DNA of 64,000 nucleotides from Brevibacillus panacihumi (GTDB lineage: Bacteria; Bacillota; Bacilli; Brevibacillales; Brevibacillaceae): assembly GCF_003710985.1 (NCBI RefSeq), contig NZ_RHHT01000056.1:1-64000 (forward strand), read 5' to 3'. Under the pieces are notes generated by a model. The model did not search any database and was not told where the DNA came from. It saw nothing but the letters and a program-made list of their open reading frames with translations. The position numbers and the translations under genes were made by a program. Shown here in pieces: positions 8,304 through 16,351 of the stretch; the stretch's first letter is position 1, and each line of letters begins with the position of its first letter.

Positions 8304-8693
8304 ATGGAGAACGAAATGCTCAGCGGATTTACTCGTATATCGAGAATTGTGTTTATCGTTTTGTCCTTTGTATTGGCGGCTTGTATTCTGCTGCAAACGT
8401 TTTTCGCAGGTGCAGCCATTTTTACGGATCCGGCAATTTGGCGTTATCATGTCAACTTTGTGCACTTCTTTGAATTCGTTCCCATCTTGATGTTGATTTT
8501 TGCTTTTTGCGGAAAACTGCCAAATGGATTCAAATGGATCAGTGGCGCCTTATTGCTGATCCTATTCGCACAATACGCTACCGCTCATGTACCAGCCATC
8601 TCTGCCATACACCCCGTTATAGCGCTTCTTTATTTTGGTCTAAGCATGCTTGTCGTTCAACAATCATGGAGGTTCTGGAAATCTTGTCGCTAG
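8304..8693 (+). CDS. DUF6220-like four-helix membrane protein
   Basis: 129 residues with four hydrophobic spans: IVFIVLSFVLAACILLQTFF, the FVHFFEFVPILMLIFAF region, ISGALLLILFAQYA and VIALLYFGLSMLVV. The pattern of conserved His residues near spans 2 and 3 (RYHVNFVHFFEF, ATAHVPAI, AIHPVIALLYFG) is that of the DUF6220 family, whose function is not known. The ribosome site is AAAGGTG, about ten bases before the ATG. A GTG at 8215 starts an overlapping reading in another frame, which I regard as accidental. Likely under control of the adjacent two-component system. Confidence 0.6.
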   Translation: MENEMLSGFTRISRIVFIVLSFVLAACILLQTFFAGAAIFTDPAIWRYHVNFVHFFEFVPILMLIFAFCGKLPNGFKWISGALLLILFAQYATAHVPAISAIHPVIALLYFGLSMLVVQQSWRFWKSCR

Positions 8694-8727
8694 CCCTCGA
8701 GGTGTCTGGTAGCTCGTGGAAAAACAA

Positions 8728-8758
8728 CGACCCGTAGGATGTTTGCTCCTGCGGGTCG
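8728..8758 (-). terminator. Terminator of deoD
   Basis: Twelve-base stem (CGACCCGYAGGA and its complement) with a seven-base loop, followed on the minus strand by TTGTTTTT. Confidence 0.7.
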
Positions 8759-8775
8759 ACTATATGGATCCTATG

Positions 8776-9483
8776 CTATTGATGTAAAGCAGCTTCCAGA
8801 GCAACCTCGATCATTTCGTTAAATGTCGTTTGACGCTCATCCGCGGAAGTCTCTTCCCCAGTCAAGATATGATCGCTTACGGTGAGGACAGAGAGCGCAT
8901 TGCGCTTGTATTTTGCAGCCAAGGTATACAGCGCTGAAGATTCCATCTCGACCGCCAGCACCTGGTAGCTGGCCAGCTTTTTGTACAAGTCCAGGCTTTC
9001 GCGATAAAAGCTGTCGCTGGTAAAGATATTTCCTACCTTCACAGAGAGGTTGCGTGCAGTTGCGGCCATGTAGGCTTTGTGCAGAAGATCAAAATTGGCA
9101 GTTGGGGCGAAATCAATCTGGTTGAACAACAGGCGATTGGTCTGGGAATCGGAGGAGGCGCTCATCGCGAGGATGACATCACGGACCTTGATATCCTCCT
9201 GAATCGCACCGCATGTGCCGACCCGGATCAAATTCTGCACATCGTAGGATTGCATGAGTTCATTGATGTAGATCGAAATGGAAGGAACGCCCATCCCGGT
9301 TCCTTGAACAGAGACGCGTCTGCCCTTGTAGGTTCCCGTAAATCCGAGCATGCCACGCACGTTATTGTAGCAGGTCGCTCCCTCGAAAAAGGTTTCGGCT
9401 ATGTATTTGGCCCGCAATGGATCTCCTGGCAACAGGATCGTATCTGCGATTTCCCCTGGTTTGGCTCCGATATGTACACTCAT
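8776..9483 (-). CDS. deoD: Purine-nucleoside phosphorylase, DeoD type
   Basis: 235 residues, the normal length of the hexameric low-specificity enzyme that splits purine nucleosides with phosphate to base and (deoxy)ribose 1-phosphate. Family marks: [20 protein letters not shown] at the start, [22 protein letters not shown] (phosphate loop), [16 protein letters not shown] with the nucleoside-contacting Glu, and LTVSDHI with the catalytic Asp. It acts in the cytoplasm in nucleoside salvage. Weak ribosome site (AAGGGGCAG). Single gene with its own terminator. Confidence 0.95.
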   Translation of the reverse strand: MSVHIGAKPGEIADTILLPGDPLRAKYIAETFFEGATCYNNVRGMLGFTGTYKGRRVSVQGTGMGVPSISIYINELMQSYDVQNLIRVGTCGAIQEDIKVRDVILAMSASSDSQTNRLLFNQIDFAPTANFDLLHKAYMAATARNLSVKVGNIFTSDSFYRESLDLYKKLASYQVLAVEMESSALYTLAAKYKRNALSVLTVSDHILTGEETSADERQTTFNEMIEVALEAALHQ

Positions 9484-9596
9484 GTAAATCTGCCCCTTTT
9501 CTATTGGAAAAAATAAGTCACACTCTCATGGTACTATAAAATACAGGCCAAGGAAAATGAAACTGGCGATCATTCGCAACTATGCATCAAAGGAAA

Positions 9597-9625
9597 ACCG
9601 TTGCCTCATTAAAGAAGACAACGGT
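9597..9625 (-). terminator. Terminator after the glycosyltransferase-like pair
   Basis: ACCGTTG and CAACGGT arms with a 15-base loop, followed on the minus strand by TTTTCCTTT. Confidence 0.55.
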
Positions 9626-9632
9626 CGACAGA

Positions 9633-10412
9633 TTATCGTTGTTCCGTTCCCTCTTCGATCGAGGCGACGTAGCGGACAGCCTCCAGATGATCACCCAGCA
9701 AAAGCTCGCGTTGCTGCGGCCAGCTGATCCGTTGCTTCCTTCTTGGGAGCCGCTTCTGATCCTGAATGGCACCTGTTGATTCGACACGCAATCGGTTCTT
9801 CACGGCGATGGCATGCGCCAATGGGGGGATGAGCAGATGGCGGACACCGATGCGTTCTGCCGCTGCACGAGTTATCGCAAATGGCAGATCCATCGTGGAA
9901 GTTGTCAATTTCGTCTGATCGAGCAACAAATTCAGATAGCTTCGCGCTGCTCTAGCAAGAGCAGGCAGATGCCCATTGACCTGCTGTTCTCCCCGCAAAG
10001 CCACATCGAGCCCGTAATAGCAGGCAGATACGAGAGGCTGCAGCTCCTCTGCCGGGATGACATTCCCTCCATCCAGGAACAGCCAGACATCACCACTCGC
10101 TTCTCTGGCGCCAATAGAGCGCCAAACGTCCGGCCCCAGCGAAAAAGGATAGACAAACGCTGTCGTCACCGCAGATTCACGGGACAAAATACTGTCGATC
10201 GTCGAAGGGTTGCTGCCATGGACAATCAGAATAATCTCCTTAGGGAACAAATGTTCCACTTGCTTCAATTGCTGATTAATGACTTTTTCGTCCTGACTGA
10301 CCTCGACGATGACGCTTAGACGCTCCAGATTGTCGAGTAAGAATTGATTTTGCTGTCTTTTTGCGCCTTTTTTTGCGAGACGTGTCGGTTTTCTTTGATT
10401 TCCGTGTCTCAT
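9633..10412 (-). CDS. Glycosyltransferase-like protein (second of an overlapping pair)
   Basis: 259 residues. A lysine/arginine-rich N-terminus (MRHGNQRKPTRLAKKGAKRQ) precedes a GT-A-type fold: LSVIVEVSQDE, then EIILIVHGSNPS, SIGAREASGDVWLFLDGGN. The FLDGGNV stretch stands where family-2 glycosyltransferases carry the metal-binding DxD; here only one Asp is left, so activity is uncertain. The ATG at 10412 follows GGGGGAG and lies inside the preceding gene, giving a 137-base overlap in a different frame. The two proteins resemble one another in layout (SREAAGNILLFLDD against AREASGDVWLFLDG) and look like diverged duplicates. Substrate unknown; possibly spore or envelope glycosylation, by inference only. 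Confidence 0.65.
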   Translation of the reverse strand: MRHGNQRKPTRLAKKGAKRQQNQFLLDNLERLSVIVEVSQDEKVINQQLKQVEHLFPKEIILIVHGSNPSTIDSILSRESAVTTAFVYPFSLGPDVWRSIGAREASGDVWLFLDGGNVIPAEELQPLVSACYYGLDVALRGEQQVNGHLPALARAARSYLNLLLDQTKLTTSTMDLPFAITRAAAERIGVRHLLIPPLAHAIAVKNRLRVESTGAIQDQKRLPRRKQRISWPQQRELLLGDHLEAVRYVASIEEGTEQR

Positions 10413-11205
10413 CCCACTCCCCCTCTCGCATGCTTTCCCAATCCGAAGAACGATAGACGGAGCGCAAATGAAGATGACCGGGTACCTGTAGCAACGGGCG
10501 ATAGCGTCCTCCATCCCATAGACCGCCCCTGTCCCCGTGCACGTTCATCCATGTATTCAAAGCTGATGTGTGATCCTGCAAAAATTTCTGTATCGGCACC
10601 TGCACCTTTGGCTTTGTTTGGCGGCGCACAACAGAGACTTTCATCTTTTGAAGGAACGCATTTATCTGAACCACTGGCGGAGATGAATGGGCAAATTCTA
10701 ACGTTTGCATTGCATGCCGACTCAGCGCAAAGGGGGCGTCGTACAGAGAAGCCGACCCCAATTCTTCTCTCCCTGCCACATGATTAAGCAAATATTGGGG
10801 CATTGTTCGCGATGAGGTTCTCGTCTGCATGGAAGAGTCGCGGCAAATCGTCATGACGATATCTCCCCCTCGCCTGACTGCCTCGACATAAGTGTGGAGT
10901 TGCTTGGGGATAAGCAGTTGCCGATCATCGAGAAACAGGAGGATATTCCCTGCCGCTTCCCTGCTGCCTATCCTACGGCATTCTTCTTCGGAAAAGTCCC
11001 CGTCTGCCGGGATCACTCTCCCTCCCGCTTTCTCTATTTTTTCGCGGGCAACGGGGGACAACTGCGAATTTCGGCAGATAACAAGCACTTCCGTTGACAA
11101 GATGAGCTGTTTCGCTGCCCGAATAATGGCGAGCAGCCTGCGATGCACAGCGAAGATGGGAAGGATGACGGACACATCTGGACCGTTCTGATTTTCTTCG
11201 ATCAT
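10276..11205 (-). CDS. Glycosyltransferase family 2-like protein with basic tail
   Basis: 309 residues. The N-terminal domain starts DVSVILPIFAVHRRL, the usual first strand of GT-2 enzymes, and reaches GSREAAGNILLFLDDRQLLI with a DD pair in the DxD position. The C-terminal 45 residues are extremely basic (KKTDTSRKKRRKKTAKSI and beyond) and overlap the start of the next gene. The ATG at 11205 is preceded by GAGGAGGT at six bases; an earlier ATG lies directly against that site and is less likely. No signal peptide or membrane span, so cytoplasmic. Acceptor and donor cannot be told. Confidence 0.65.
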   Translation of the reverse strand: MIEENQNGPDVSVILPIFAVHRRLLAIIRAAKQLILSTEVLVICRNSQLSPVAREKIEKAGGRVIPADGDFSEEECRRIGSREAAGNILLFLDDRQLLIPKQLHTYVEAVRRGGDIVMTICRDSSMQTRTSSRTMPQYLLNHVAGREELGSASLYDAPFALSRHAMQTLEFAHSSPPVVQINAFLQKMKVSVVRRQTKPKVQVPIQKFLQDHTSALNTWMNVHGDRGGLWDGGRYRPLLQVPGHLHLRSVYRSSDWESMREGEWDETRKSKKTDTSRKKRRKKTAKSILTRQSGASKRHRRGQSGRKSH

Positions 11206-11310
11206 CCGCATACCTCCTCGCATGCTCAAGCTTACTTATTTGTACAGTACGCAAGATTGGGTGAAAGGGACACGGCACCTGTCTTTCACCGGCATCCAAG
11301 GGGAAAAAGA

Positions 11311-11354
11311 AAAAAGTACAAAGCGACGGCCAACGCCATCGGCTTGTACTTTTT
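11311..11354 (-). terminator. Terminator of the DacF-type gene
   Basis: AAAAGTACAA/TTGTACTTTT arms with an imperfect inner stem, followed by a long T-rich run on the minus strand, directly after the stop at 11357. Confidence 0.75.
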
Positions 11355-11356
11355 GG

Positions 11357-12601
11357 TTACTCATACACTTTGCGATGCAGGTCGCGATTGCGCGTACGAC
11401 GATTTCGTCTCCTTCTGGCAACCGTAATACTGATCAAAAACAGGTTAAATCCTAACCAGACAAACATTAATGCGTAATACCAGCCTATCGACGGTGTTGC
11501 CTGCTCTTCTGAATTATCGGCTCCTGCAGCCTGCACCTGCTTTTCTTTTTTTGCTACGGGCGGATCGAGGCGATGCAGCGGATACGACACCGTCAAGGGA
11601 CCGGCTGCAATCTCCAGAACTCCATCAGGCGAGACTTGCTCGTGTGCCTCTTCCCCGATCGGAACTGTCGCAAATAGATCCTCCATGGGAGAATAGCGAA
11701 CACGAACCTCCCCATCATCCGTATGCTCTGTCACTGTATAGATTTTTCCTGACTTGGCGATCTGTTTGGTTTCGAAATGCTCAAAGCCATAATCCAGCAT
11801 CTTCGTTATGTCCTTGTATGCCAGGTTGCTCGTTGAGGTCTTCATCGTGACTGCGATGAATTCCGTATCGCCACGCTTTGCAGAACCAACCAGGGTATGC
11901 ATGGCTTGATCCGTAAACCCGTTTTTAATCCCTGTCGCGCCCTCATAATCGCGAATCAGCTTGTTGTGATTGATCAACTCTGATTTCCACTCGGCGCCAT
12001 CCCAAGGCAAGCGATTGGTTCCGACAATTTTGCGGAAGGTCGGGTTCTTCATCGCATAGGCCGCAATCTTGGACATATCCGATGCGGTGGTATAATGTTC
12101 GGGATTGTGCAGTCCGTGCGCATTCGTAAAATGCGTTTCATTTACTCCGACGGTCTCCTGTAAAAAATGGTTGAGCTCCTCGGCAAAAGCCTCCGTGCTT
12201 CCGCTCATATGCTCGGCAATCGCTGTCGCCGCATCATTGCCGGAATGCATCAAAAGTCCATATTCCAGCTTCTCCATCTTCACTTGCTCGCCTTCGCCCA
12301 GGTAGACACGCGTTCCTTCTTCGTATCTGGCGTTTTTCGAGACCGTGACGATGTCTTCCGGGTTCCCTTTTTCGATGGCATAGATCCCGGTGGCAATTTT
12401 GGTGATGCTCGCAGGGTACAGCTTGGCATGCGGATTTTTCTCATACAGGACTTGTCCTGTCTTGGCATCAATTAAAATAGCGGATTCCCCGTTCAACGCC
12501 AGGGATTCGGTGTCGATATCCCCTTCTGCAAAAGCTGCAGGAAGAGGCTGGCTCCATAAAAGGATGACCACTACAAGAAGGTTCGTCAGTAGAAATCGCA
12601 T
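11357..12601 (-). CDS. D-alanyl-D-alanine carboxypeptidase, DacA/DacF family (S11)
   Basis: 414 residues. Signal peptide MRFLLTNLLVVVILLWSQPLPAAFA; penicillin-binding domain with the nucleophile in PASITKIAT (SxxK), SGN in LLMHSGNDAA; C-terminal PBP5-like sheet domain, then a membrane span (YYALMFVWLGFNLFLISITVA) and an RRRRNRR tail. It removes the terminal D-Ala from peptidoglycan stem peptides outside the membrane. Odd: the third motif, normally KTG, reads KNG (GIKNGFTDQAMHTLVGSA). Asn for Thr is unusual in S11 enzymes and may lower or alter activity. The start at 12601 is supported by an AAAGGA site about nine bases upstream; a GTG ten codons before is possible. Confidence 0.88.
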   Translation of the reverse strand: MRFLLTNLLVVVILLWSQPLPAAFAEGDIDTESLALNGESAILIDAKTGQVLYEKNPHAKLYPASITKIATGIYAIEKGNPEDIVTVSKNARYEEGTRVYLGEGEQVKMEKLEYGLLMHSGNDAATAIAEHMSGSTEAFAEELNHFLQETVGVNETHFTNAHGLHNPEHYTTASDMSKIAAYAMKNPTFRKIVGTNRLPWDGAEWKSELINHNKLIRDYEGATGIKNGFTDQAMHTLVGSAKRGDTEFIAVTMKTSTSNLAYKDITKMLDYGFEHFETKQIAKSGKIYTVTEHTDDGEVRVRYSPMEDLFATVPIGEEAHEQVSPDGVLEIAAGPLTVSYPLHRLDPPVAKKEKQVQAAGADNSEEQATPSIGWYYALMFVWLGFNLFLISITVARRRRNRRTRNRDLHRKVYE

Positions 12602-12675
12602 GATTGTATATATCCTTTCCTTACGTGTCACATTTTATCGTTTCTCACCTGCTATTTTGTTTTTGGTTTTGATGG

Positions 12676-13491
12676 TTATCCCAGACGTTTGCCCAGCAGA
12701 TCATAAATCATTTTGAACTTTGGATTATCCTGGAATGCTTCCTCGAATCCATGCACATGCTCTTTGTACAACGCAGCTGCAGCATCATAATCTTGTTTCA
12801 CGTACAACGAGAAAATCTCTTCTAATTGTTCCTCCAGATTCAGGTCCACTGGCGGCGGGGTTAAAATTTCCTGACGAAGGTTGTTCATTAAGACGTCGAG
12901 CTGATGCGTGATCACGGATGCTTCGTTCAATTGCTGGAGCACATCCTTCGGGATATTCCCGGCGTACTTGTAGCGCAGCTCATGTTCGTTCGTCGCCCAA
13001 AAGTTCATGCCAAGTGTACGGATTTGGATTTCACAAAACAAGGTGATTTTCTCACTGCCATGATAAACCGTATACGATACGATCATATGGATGCTTCGAT
13101 AACCGGATGGCTTTGGTGTAGCGATGTAGTCCTTGATGTCGTGAATGACAATATCTTCCCGCTCCTGCAAGAGCTGCTGCACTTCCCGTACGTCATCCAC
13201 ATAACGGCAGACGACTCGCAGTCCCGCAATGTCGTTTACTTCCTGAGCCACCTTCTGAGGCCATTGTTCATCAGAGAAATCAATCCCTTTTTCTTTTGCT
13301 TTATTGAGCAGGCTCTCCACTTTTTTGACTCTCCCGACTACAAATTCGATGGGCGAGTAGCGGCCGCTCTTTTGAAAACCGTACTTGATTCCTTTCAGTT
13401 TCAATTTCAGCTCGTCGACGGCTTGTTCGTATGGTGCCAAAAAATGAACCAAATTGTTCAGTACCTTGCTCGGCACATTTGTCGCTTTCAT
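12676..13491 (-). CDS. Small alarmone synthetase ((p)ppGpp synthetase, RelA/SpoT domain)
   Basis: 271 residues. A single RelA_SpoT synthetase domain with RYSPIEFVVGRVKKVESL, NDIAGLRVVCRYVDDV, PKPSGYRSIHMIV and FCEIQIRTLGMNFWATNEHE, and no HD hydrolase domain. It transfers pyrophosphate from ATP to GDP/GTP. It is longer than the YjbM/RelQ and YwaC/RelP enzymes (about 210), with an extra acidic C-terminal region (residues 210-271, containing LNLEEQLEEIFSLYVKQDYD) that I do not recognise. Ribosome site AGGAGGTG. It follows the M23 peptidase gene after 18 bases and probably shares its transcript. Confidence 0.88.
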   Translation of the reverse strand: MKATNVPSKVLNNLVHFLAPYEQAVDELKLKLKGIKYGFQKSGRYSPIEFVVGRVKKVESLLNKAKEKGIDFSDEQWPQKVAQEVNDIAGLRVVCRYVDDVREVQQLLQEREDIVIHDIKDYIATPKPSGYRSIHMIVSYTVYHGSEKITLFCEIQIRTLGMNFWATNEHELRYKYAGNIPKDVLQQLNEASVITHQLDVLMNNLRQEILTPPPVDLNLEEQLEEIFSLYVKQDYDAAAALYKEHVHGFEEAFQDNPKFKMIYDLLGKRLG

Positions 13492-13509
13492 GAAAAAAGC
13501 ACCTCCTGC

Positions 13510-14388
13510 TTACTTCCAGAGGAAGGGAGAAGCGTCAAAAAACGGTTGCGGATTGACGTAGGTATTGCCGATCAGCATACCGTAATGCAGATGGGGCCCC
13601 GTTGAAAAACCGGTCGTCCCCATCAGACCGATCACCTGTCCCTGCTTCACTTCTTGTCCTACTTCCGCTTGCAGCTTGGACATGTGGGCATAAATGGAGA
13701 AGATATTCAGCCCGTGGTCGATGATAATGGTATTTCCTGTCAAGTATATTGATTCTGACAGCACAACCTTGCCATCATTGCTCGCCATGATCGGCGTTCC
13801 TTCCTTGTTGGCGATATCGATCGCGGCGTGTCGATTGGCTGGTACGCCATTCACCACCCGCTGGTAGCCGAACGGAGTCGTCAAACGACCTGTCGTCGGC
13901 TGAATGAACGGCTTGGTAAAGTAAGGAACGGGAGAAGATTGGGATCTGGCCGCTTCTATCTTCTTCTGGTCGGCGTTGATTCGATTGGTGTCCTGGCGCA
14001 TGCTGTTCATTTGTTTGCTCACGGTTATCGAATCGATGGCAAACGTTTTCGCCTTTATCTCAAGTGGTGCCGAATACCGCTTATCTGCTGTTTCCACTAC
14101 ATAGGAACCCGGTTTTGCGTTGAACGGAATCGGAATAAACCGGACATACTCTCCTTGGGAGGGTCTTAAGTGATACGTCTGAGAGAAGAGCGTAACGGAC
14201 TTCGATTTTGGGCTGCGCACCAGGATGACATCTCCAGGGTAGGTGACAGCGGGACTCACAGCGATAGAGACCTGCTGTTGCTGCCATTGCGAAGCCGCTT
14301 CTTCGACCACATGATGGGCCACAGAGCCTGTCCCATTGCTGACGGTCATCGTGGCAAACAACAGAAAATTGAGCATAGACTGTAACAT
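13510..14388 (-). CDS. Secreted M23 (LytM-type) peptidase
   Basis: 292 residues. The hydrophobic N-terminus (MLQSMLNFLLFATMTVSNGT) acts as signal or anchor. A beta-rich region is followed by a C-terminal M23 domain with the zinc ligands in RHAAIDIAN (HxxxD) and GPHLHYGM (HxH). Such enzymes cut peptidoglycan cross-links, or, when the site is altered, activate others; here the ligands are present. The start is fixed by GGAG five bases before ATG. Followed closely by the alarmone synthetase gene. Confidence 0.9.
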   Translation of the reverse strand: MLQSMLNFLLFATMTVSNGTGSVAHHVVEEAASQWQQQQVSIAVSPAVTYPGDVILVRSPKSKSVTLFSQTYHLRPSQGEYVRFIPIPFNAKPGSYVVETADKRYSAPLEIKAKTFAIDSITVSKQMNSMRQDTNRINADQKKIEAARSQSSPVPYFTKPFIQPTTGRLTTPFGYQRVVNGVPANRHAAIDIANKEGTPIMASNDGKVVLSESIYLTGNTIIIDHGLNIFSIYAHMSKLQAEVGQEVKQGQVIGLMGTTGFSTGPHLHYGMLIGNTYVNPQPFFDASPFLWK

Positions 14389-14445
14389 ATGCGCTCCCTC
14401 CCATTTTCCAGTATATCAAAAGTGGAAGGGAATTGAAAAAGAAAA

Positions 14446-14469
14446 AGAAGGCTGTACAGCTAGCCTTCT
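14446..14469 (-). terminator. Terminator of the 85-aa gene
   Basis: AGAAGGCT/AGCCTTCT with an eight-base loop, followed on the minus strand by TTTTCTTTTT. Confidence 0.7.
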
Positions 14470-14477
14470 CCATCTCT

Positions 14478-14735
14478 TTACAGTTTTTTGGTGTAGTCGG
14501 CCATCATGTCCATGATCGATTGAACCCCGCTCAGCATCTCGCTCGCACGCTTTGTCTTCTGCGAAATCGTGCCGAAATCAAGCCGCCCTTTTTTCCGATC
14601 TGACCAGCGCTTGAACAACTCGTCTGCTGCTGCGGGATTGCTTCGGACTGCCTGAGCGCGTGATGCATCTTCCGAAAGCCAGGCTTCAAATTCCGGATGC
14701 TCGCGCAGCAGGCGCTTCACTTCTTTTCGTTTCAT
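14478..14735 (-). CDS. Hypothetical protein, 85 aa
   Basis: Starts MKRKEVKRLLREHPEFEAWL and ends SIMDMMADYTKKL. It is charged and helical with no signal or membrane span. The HPEFxxWLxE...DELFKRW pattern loosely recalls short spore-associated proteins of the YlbD type, but I cannot assign it. An AGGAG lies rather far (about 13 bases) before this ATG; the frame is open upstream to 14828. The clear terminator after it supports a real transcript. Confidence 0.5.
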   Translation of the reverse strand: MKRKEVKRLLREHPEFEAWLSEDASRAQAVRSNPAAADELFKRWSDRKKGRLDFGTISQKTKRASEMLSGVQSIMDMMADYTKKL

Positions 14736-14874
14736 CCGGGGACTCTCGCTCCTTTCCGAGGTGCAAAGAATGGTTTCCTGTTCGTTACACCATATGACTA
14801 GTCCGCGGATGTGCTTGTGTGTTTGCACCGTTCCTGGTGAAAAAGGCGTATGTATGGACTCTCAGTACACAGGA

Positions 14875-14902
14875 AAAGGGGCCCCCTTATGAGGACCCCT
14901 TT
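14875..14902 (-). terminator. Terminator of the SASP gene
   Basis: AAAGGGG/CCCCTTT arms with a GC-rich inner loop, about 75 bases after the SASP stop on the minus strand; T-run short. Confidence 0.5.
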
Positions 14903-14978
14903 CGCGCATCCACGTATTCAGTTGTACACTTTTTGCACCGATTGAAAACCGTGATGCTGCTAATTCTTTGTCCGCCAG

Positions 14979-15179
14979 TTAGCGGGCCAGTTGCTGTTCA
15001 GCGAAGCTCACCAGACGCTTAGTAATTTCTCCACCAACCGAACCGTTTTGACGAGAAGTTGTGTCTGGTCCCAGATTTACACCAAACTCTGCTGCGATCT
15101 CATACTTGAGTTGATCCAGAGCTTGGTTCGCTTGAGGAACTAACAGGTTGTTGCTGTTTCCGCTGTTGTTGTTCGCCAT
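14979..15179 (-). CDS. Alpha/beta-type small acid-soluble spore protein
   Basis: 66 residues, usual length. Both family signatures are present: [10 protein letters not shown] near residue 25, which contains the GPR-protease Glu-Phe site, and [15 protein letters not shown] at the C-terminus. These proteins coat DNA in the forespore, hold it in A-like form and are degraded at germination. Start fixed by GGGAGGAATCA before the ATG. Expression would be expected from a sigma-G promoter; I could not identify a convincing one by eye. The leader holds a long hairpin. Confidence 0.93.
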   Translation of the reverse strand: MANNNSGNSNNLLVPQANQALDQLKYEIAAEFGVNLGPDTTSRQNGSVGGEITKRLVSFAEQQLAR

Positions 15180-15204
15180 GATTGATTCCTCCCTAAGCGT
15201 TTTT

Positions 15205-15254
15205 TCTCCTGTGACAATACCCGTCAGCCTTGGCTGCCTGTACGGGACAGGAGA
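15205..15254. repeat. Long stem-loop in the SASP leader
   Basis: TCTCCTGT pairs with ACAGGAGA, CCCGT with ACGGG, and CAGCC with GGCTG in the apical part; left-side bulge GACAATA. On the plus strand it is followed by TGTTTTTT, so it might also stop plus-strand transcription; on the minus strand it lies just before the SASP ribosome site. Confidence 0.5.
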
Positions 15255-15373
15255 TGTTTTTTGTACAAGGGATGAGTTGTTCTCACCTCTTGTGGTACTA
15301 TCATTCCTCAGATGCTGACAAGCATACGTATTTTTGCAGTAGAAAATCTTGTAAAGGCGCTTCGAACCCAATG

Positions 15374-15382
15374 TGCTATAAT
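15374..15382 (+). promoter_or_regulatory. Extended -10 promoter (TGCTATAAT)
   Basis: TGNTATAAT, 36 bases before the GTG of the exonuclease gene. No clear -35 at proper distance, consistent with an extended -10 type. Confidence 0.6.
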
Positions 15383-15417
15383 GTTTGGGACAAGTAAGAA
15401 CGAGAGGAGTCGCCTTT

Positions 15418-16293
15418 GTGAATCAATCCAAAATCCTGCTCATCGACGGCATGAGCTTTTTGTTCCGGGCGTTTTACGCCTCCGCATGGACAGGCGGGTA
15501 CCGCCAAACCTCGGATGGCATCTACACGAACGCCGTGTACGGCTTTACCAAAATGATGCTCGACTACGTCGATCTCGTTCGTCCCACTCATCTGCTGGTC
15601 GGCTGGGATGTCGCATCCCGCGAATCCCTCGTGCGCAGCCAATGGTATGACGGGTACAAATCGAACCGCCAGGCGCCTCCAGAGGAATTGGTTCCCCAGT
15701 TTGATCTGGTCAAAGAAGTGACGGCAGCTTTTGCCGTTCCCAACCTCGGATGTCCGGGCTATGAAGGCGACGATATTCTCGGAACGGTGAGCGAGCAGCT
15801 TTCTTCGGAAGGACATCAAGTCGTCATCGCGTCCGGCGATTACGACAGCCTGCAGCTCGTCTCCGATCAGGTTAGCGTAAAAATCCTGAAAAACGGCGGC
15901 AAGCATGAGCATTACACGCCGCAAAGCCTCTTGGCTGTCCGAGGAATCGTCCCGGAGCAGGTAGTCGATGTCAAAGCGCTGATGGGCGACACTTCCGACT
16001 GTATTCCAGGCTGTCCTGGCATCGGTGAGAAGACGGCGACCAAGCTGATCACCGAGCATGGGAACCTGGACACCCTCTATGGCAACCTCACCGCCTGCAC
16101 ACCGAAAATGCGCAGCAAGCTGGAAGAGCATCGCGACCAGGTTTATCTCAGCCAAAAACTGGCAACGATCATTCGCGATGTTCCGATTGAGTATAGCCTG
16201 GAAGCAGCCAGATGGGAGTACGACTCCGCTGTAGTAAAGGAAAAGTTTGAACAACTGGAATTCGGCCGCTCTCTCGTCACACGGGTCGGCTAA
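15418..16293 (+). CDS. 5'-3' exonuclease / flap nuclease
   Basis: 291 residues, corresponding to the stand-alone N-terminal nuclease domain of DNA polymerase I (YpcP/ExoIX type). Metal-binding acidic residues are visible in [27 protein letters not shown] and SGDYDSLQL; the helix-hairpin-helix follows as [14 protein letters not shown] after [10 protein letters not shown]. It would remove RNA primers or flaps in replication and repair. Start is GTG at 15418 with GAGAGGAGT nine bases upstream. Its own promoter (15374) and terminator make it monocistronic. Confidence 0.9.
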   Translation: MNQSKILLIDGMSFLFRAFYASAWTGGYRQTSDGIYTNAVYGFTKMMLDYVDLVRPTHLLVGWDVASRESLVRSQWYDGYKSNRQAPPEELVPQFDLVKEVTAAFAVPNLGCPGYEGDDILGTVSEQLSSEGHQVVIASGDYDSLQLVSDQVSVKILKNGGKHEHYTPQSLLAVRGIVPEQVVDVKALMGDTSDCIPGCPGIGEKTATKLITEHGNLDTLYGNLTACTPKMRSKLEEHRDQVYLSQKLATIIRDVPIEYSLEAARWEYDSAVVKEKFEQLEFGRSLVTRVG

Positions 16294-16298
16294 CTGCG

Positions 16299-16343
16299 AA
16301 CCCCCTAGCAAAGAGCCAGCACTGGCTATGCTAGGGGGTTTTT
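16299..16343. terminator. Bidirectional terminator between exonuclease and Nudix genes
   Basis: AACCCCCTAGCA and TGCTAGGGGGTT arms followed by T-run; serves the convergent genes on both sides. Confidence 0.8.
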
Positions 16344-16351
16344 GATTTCGA

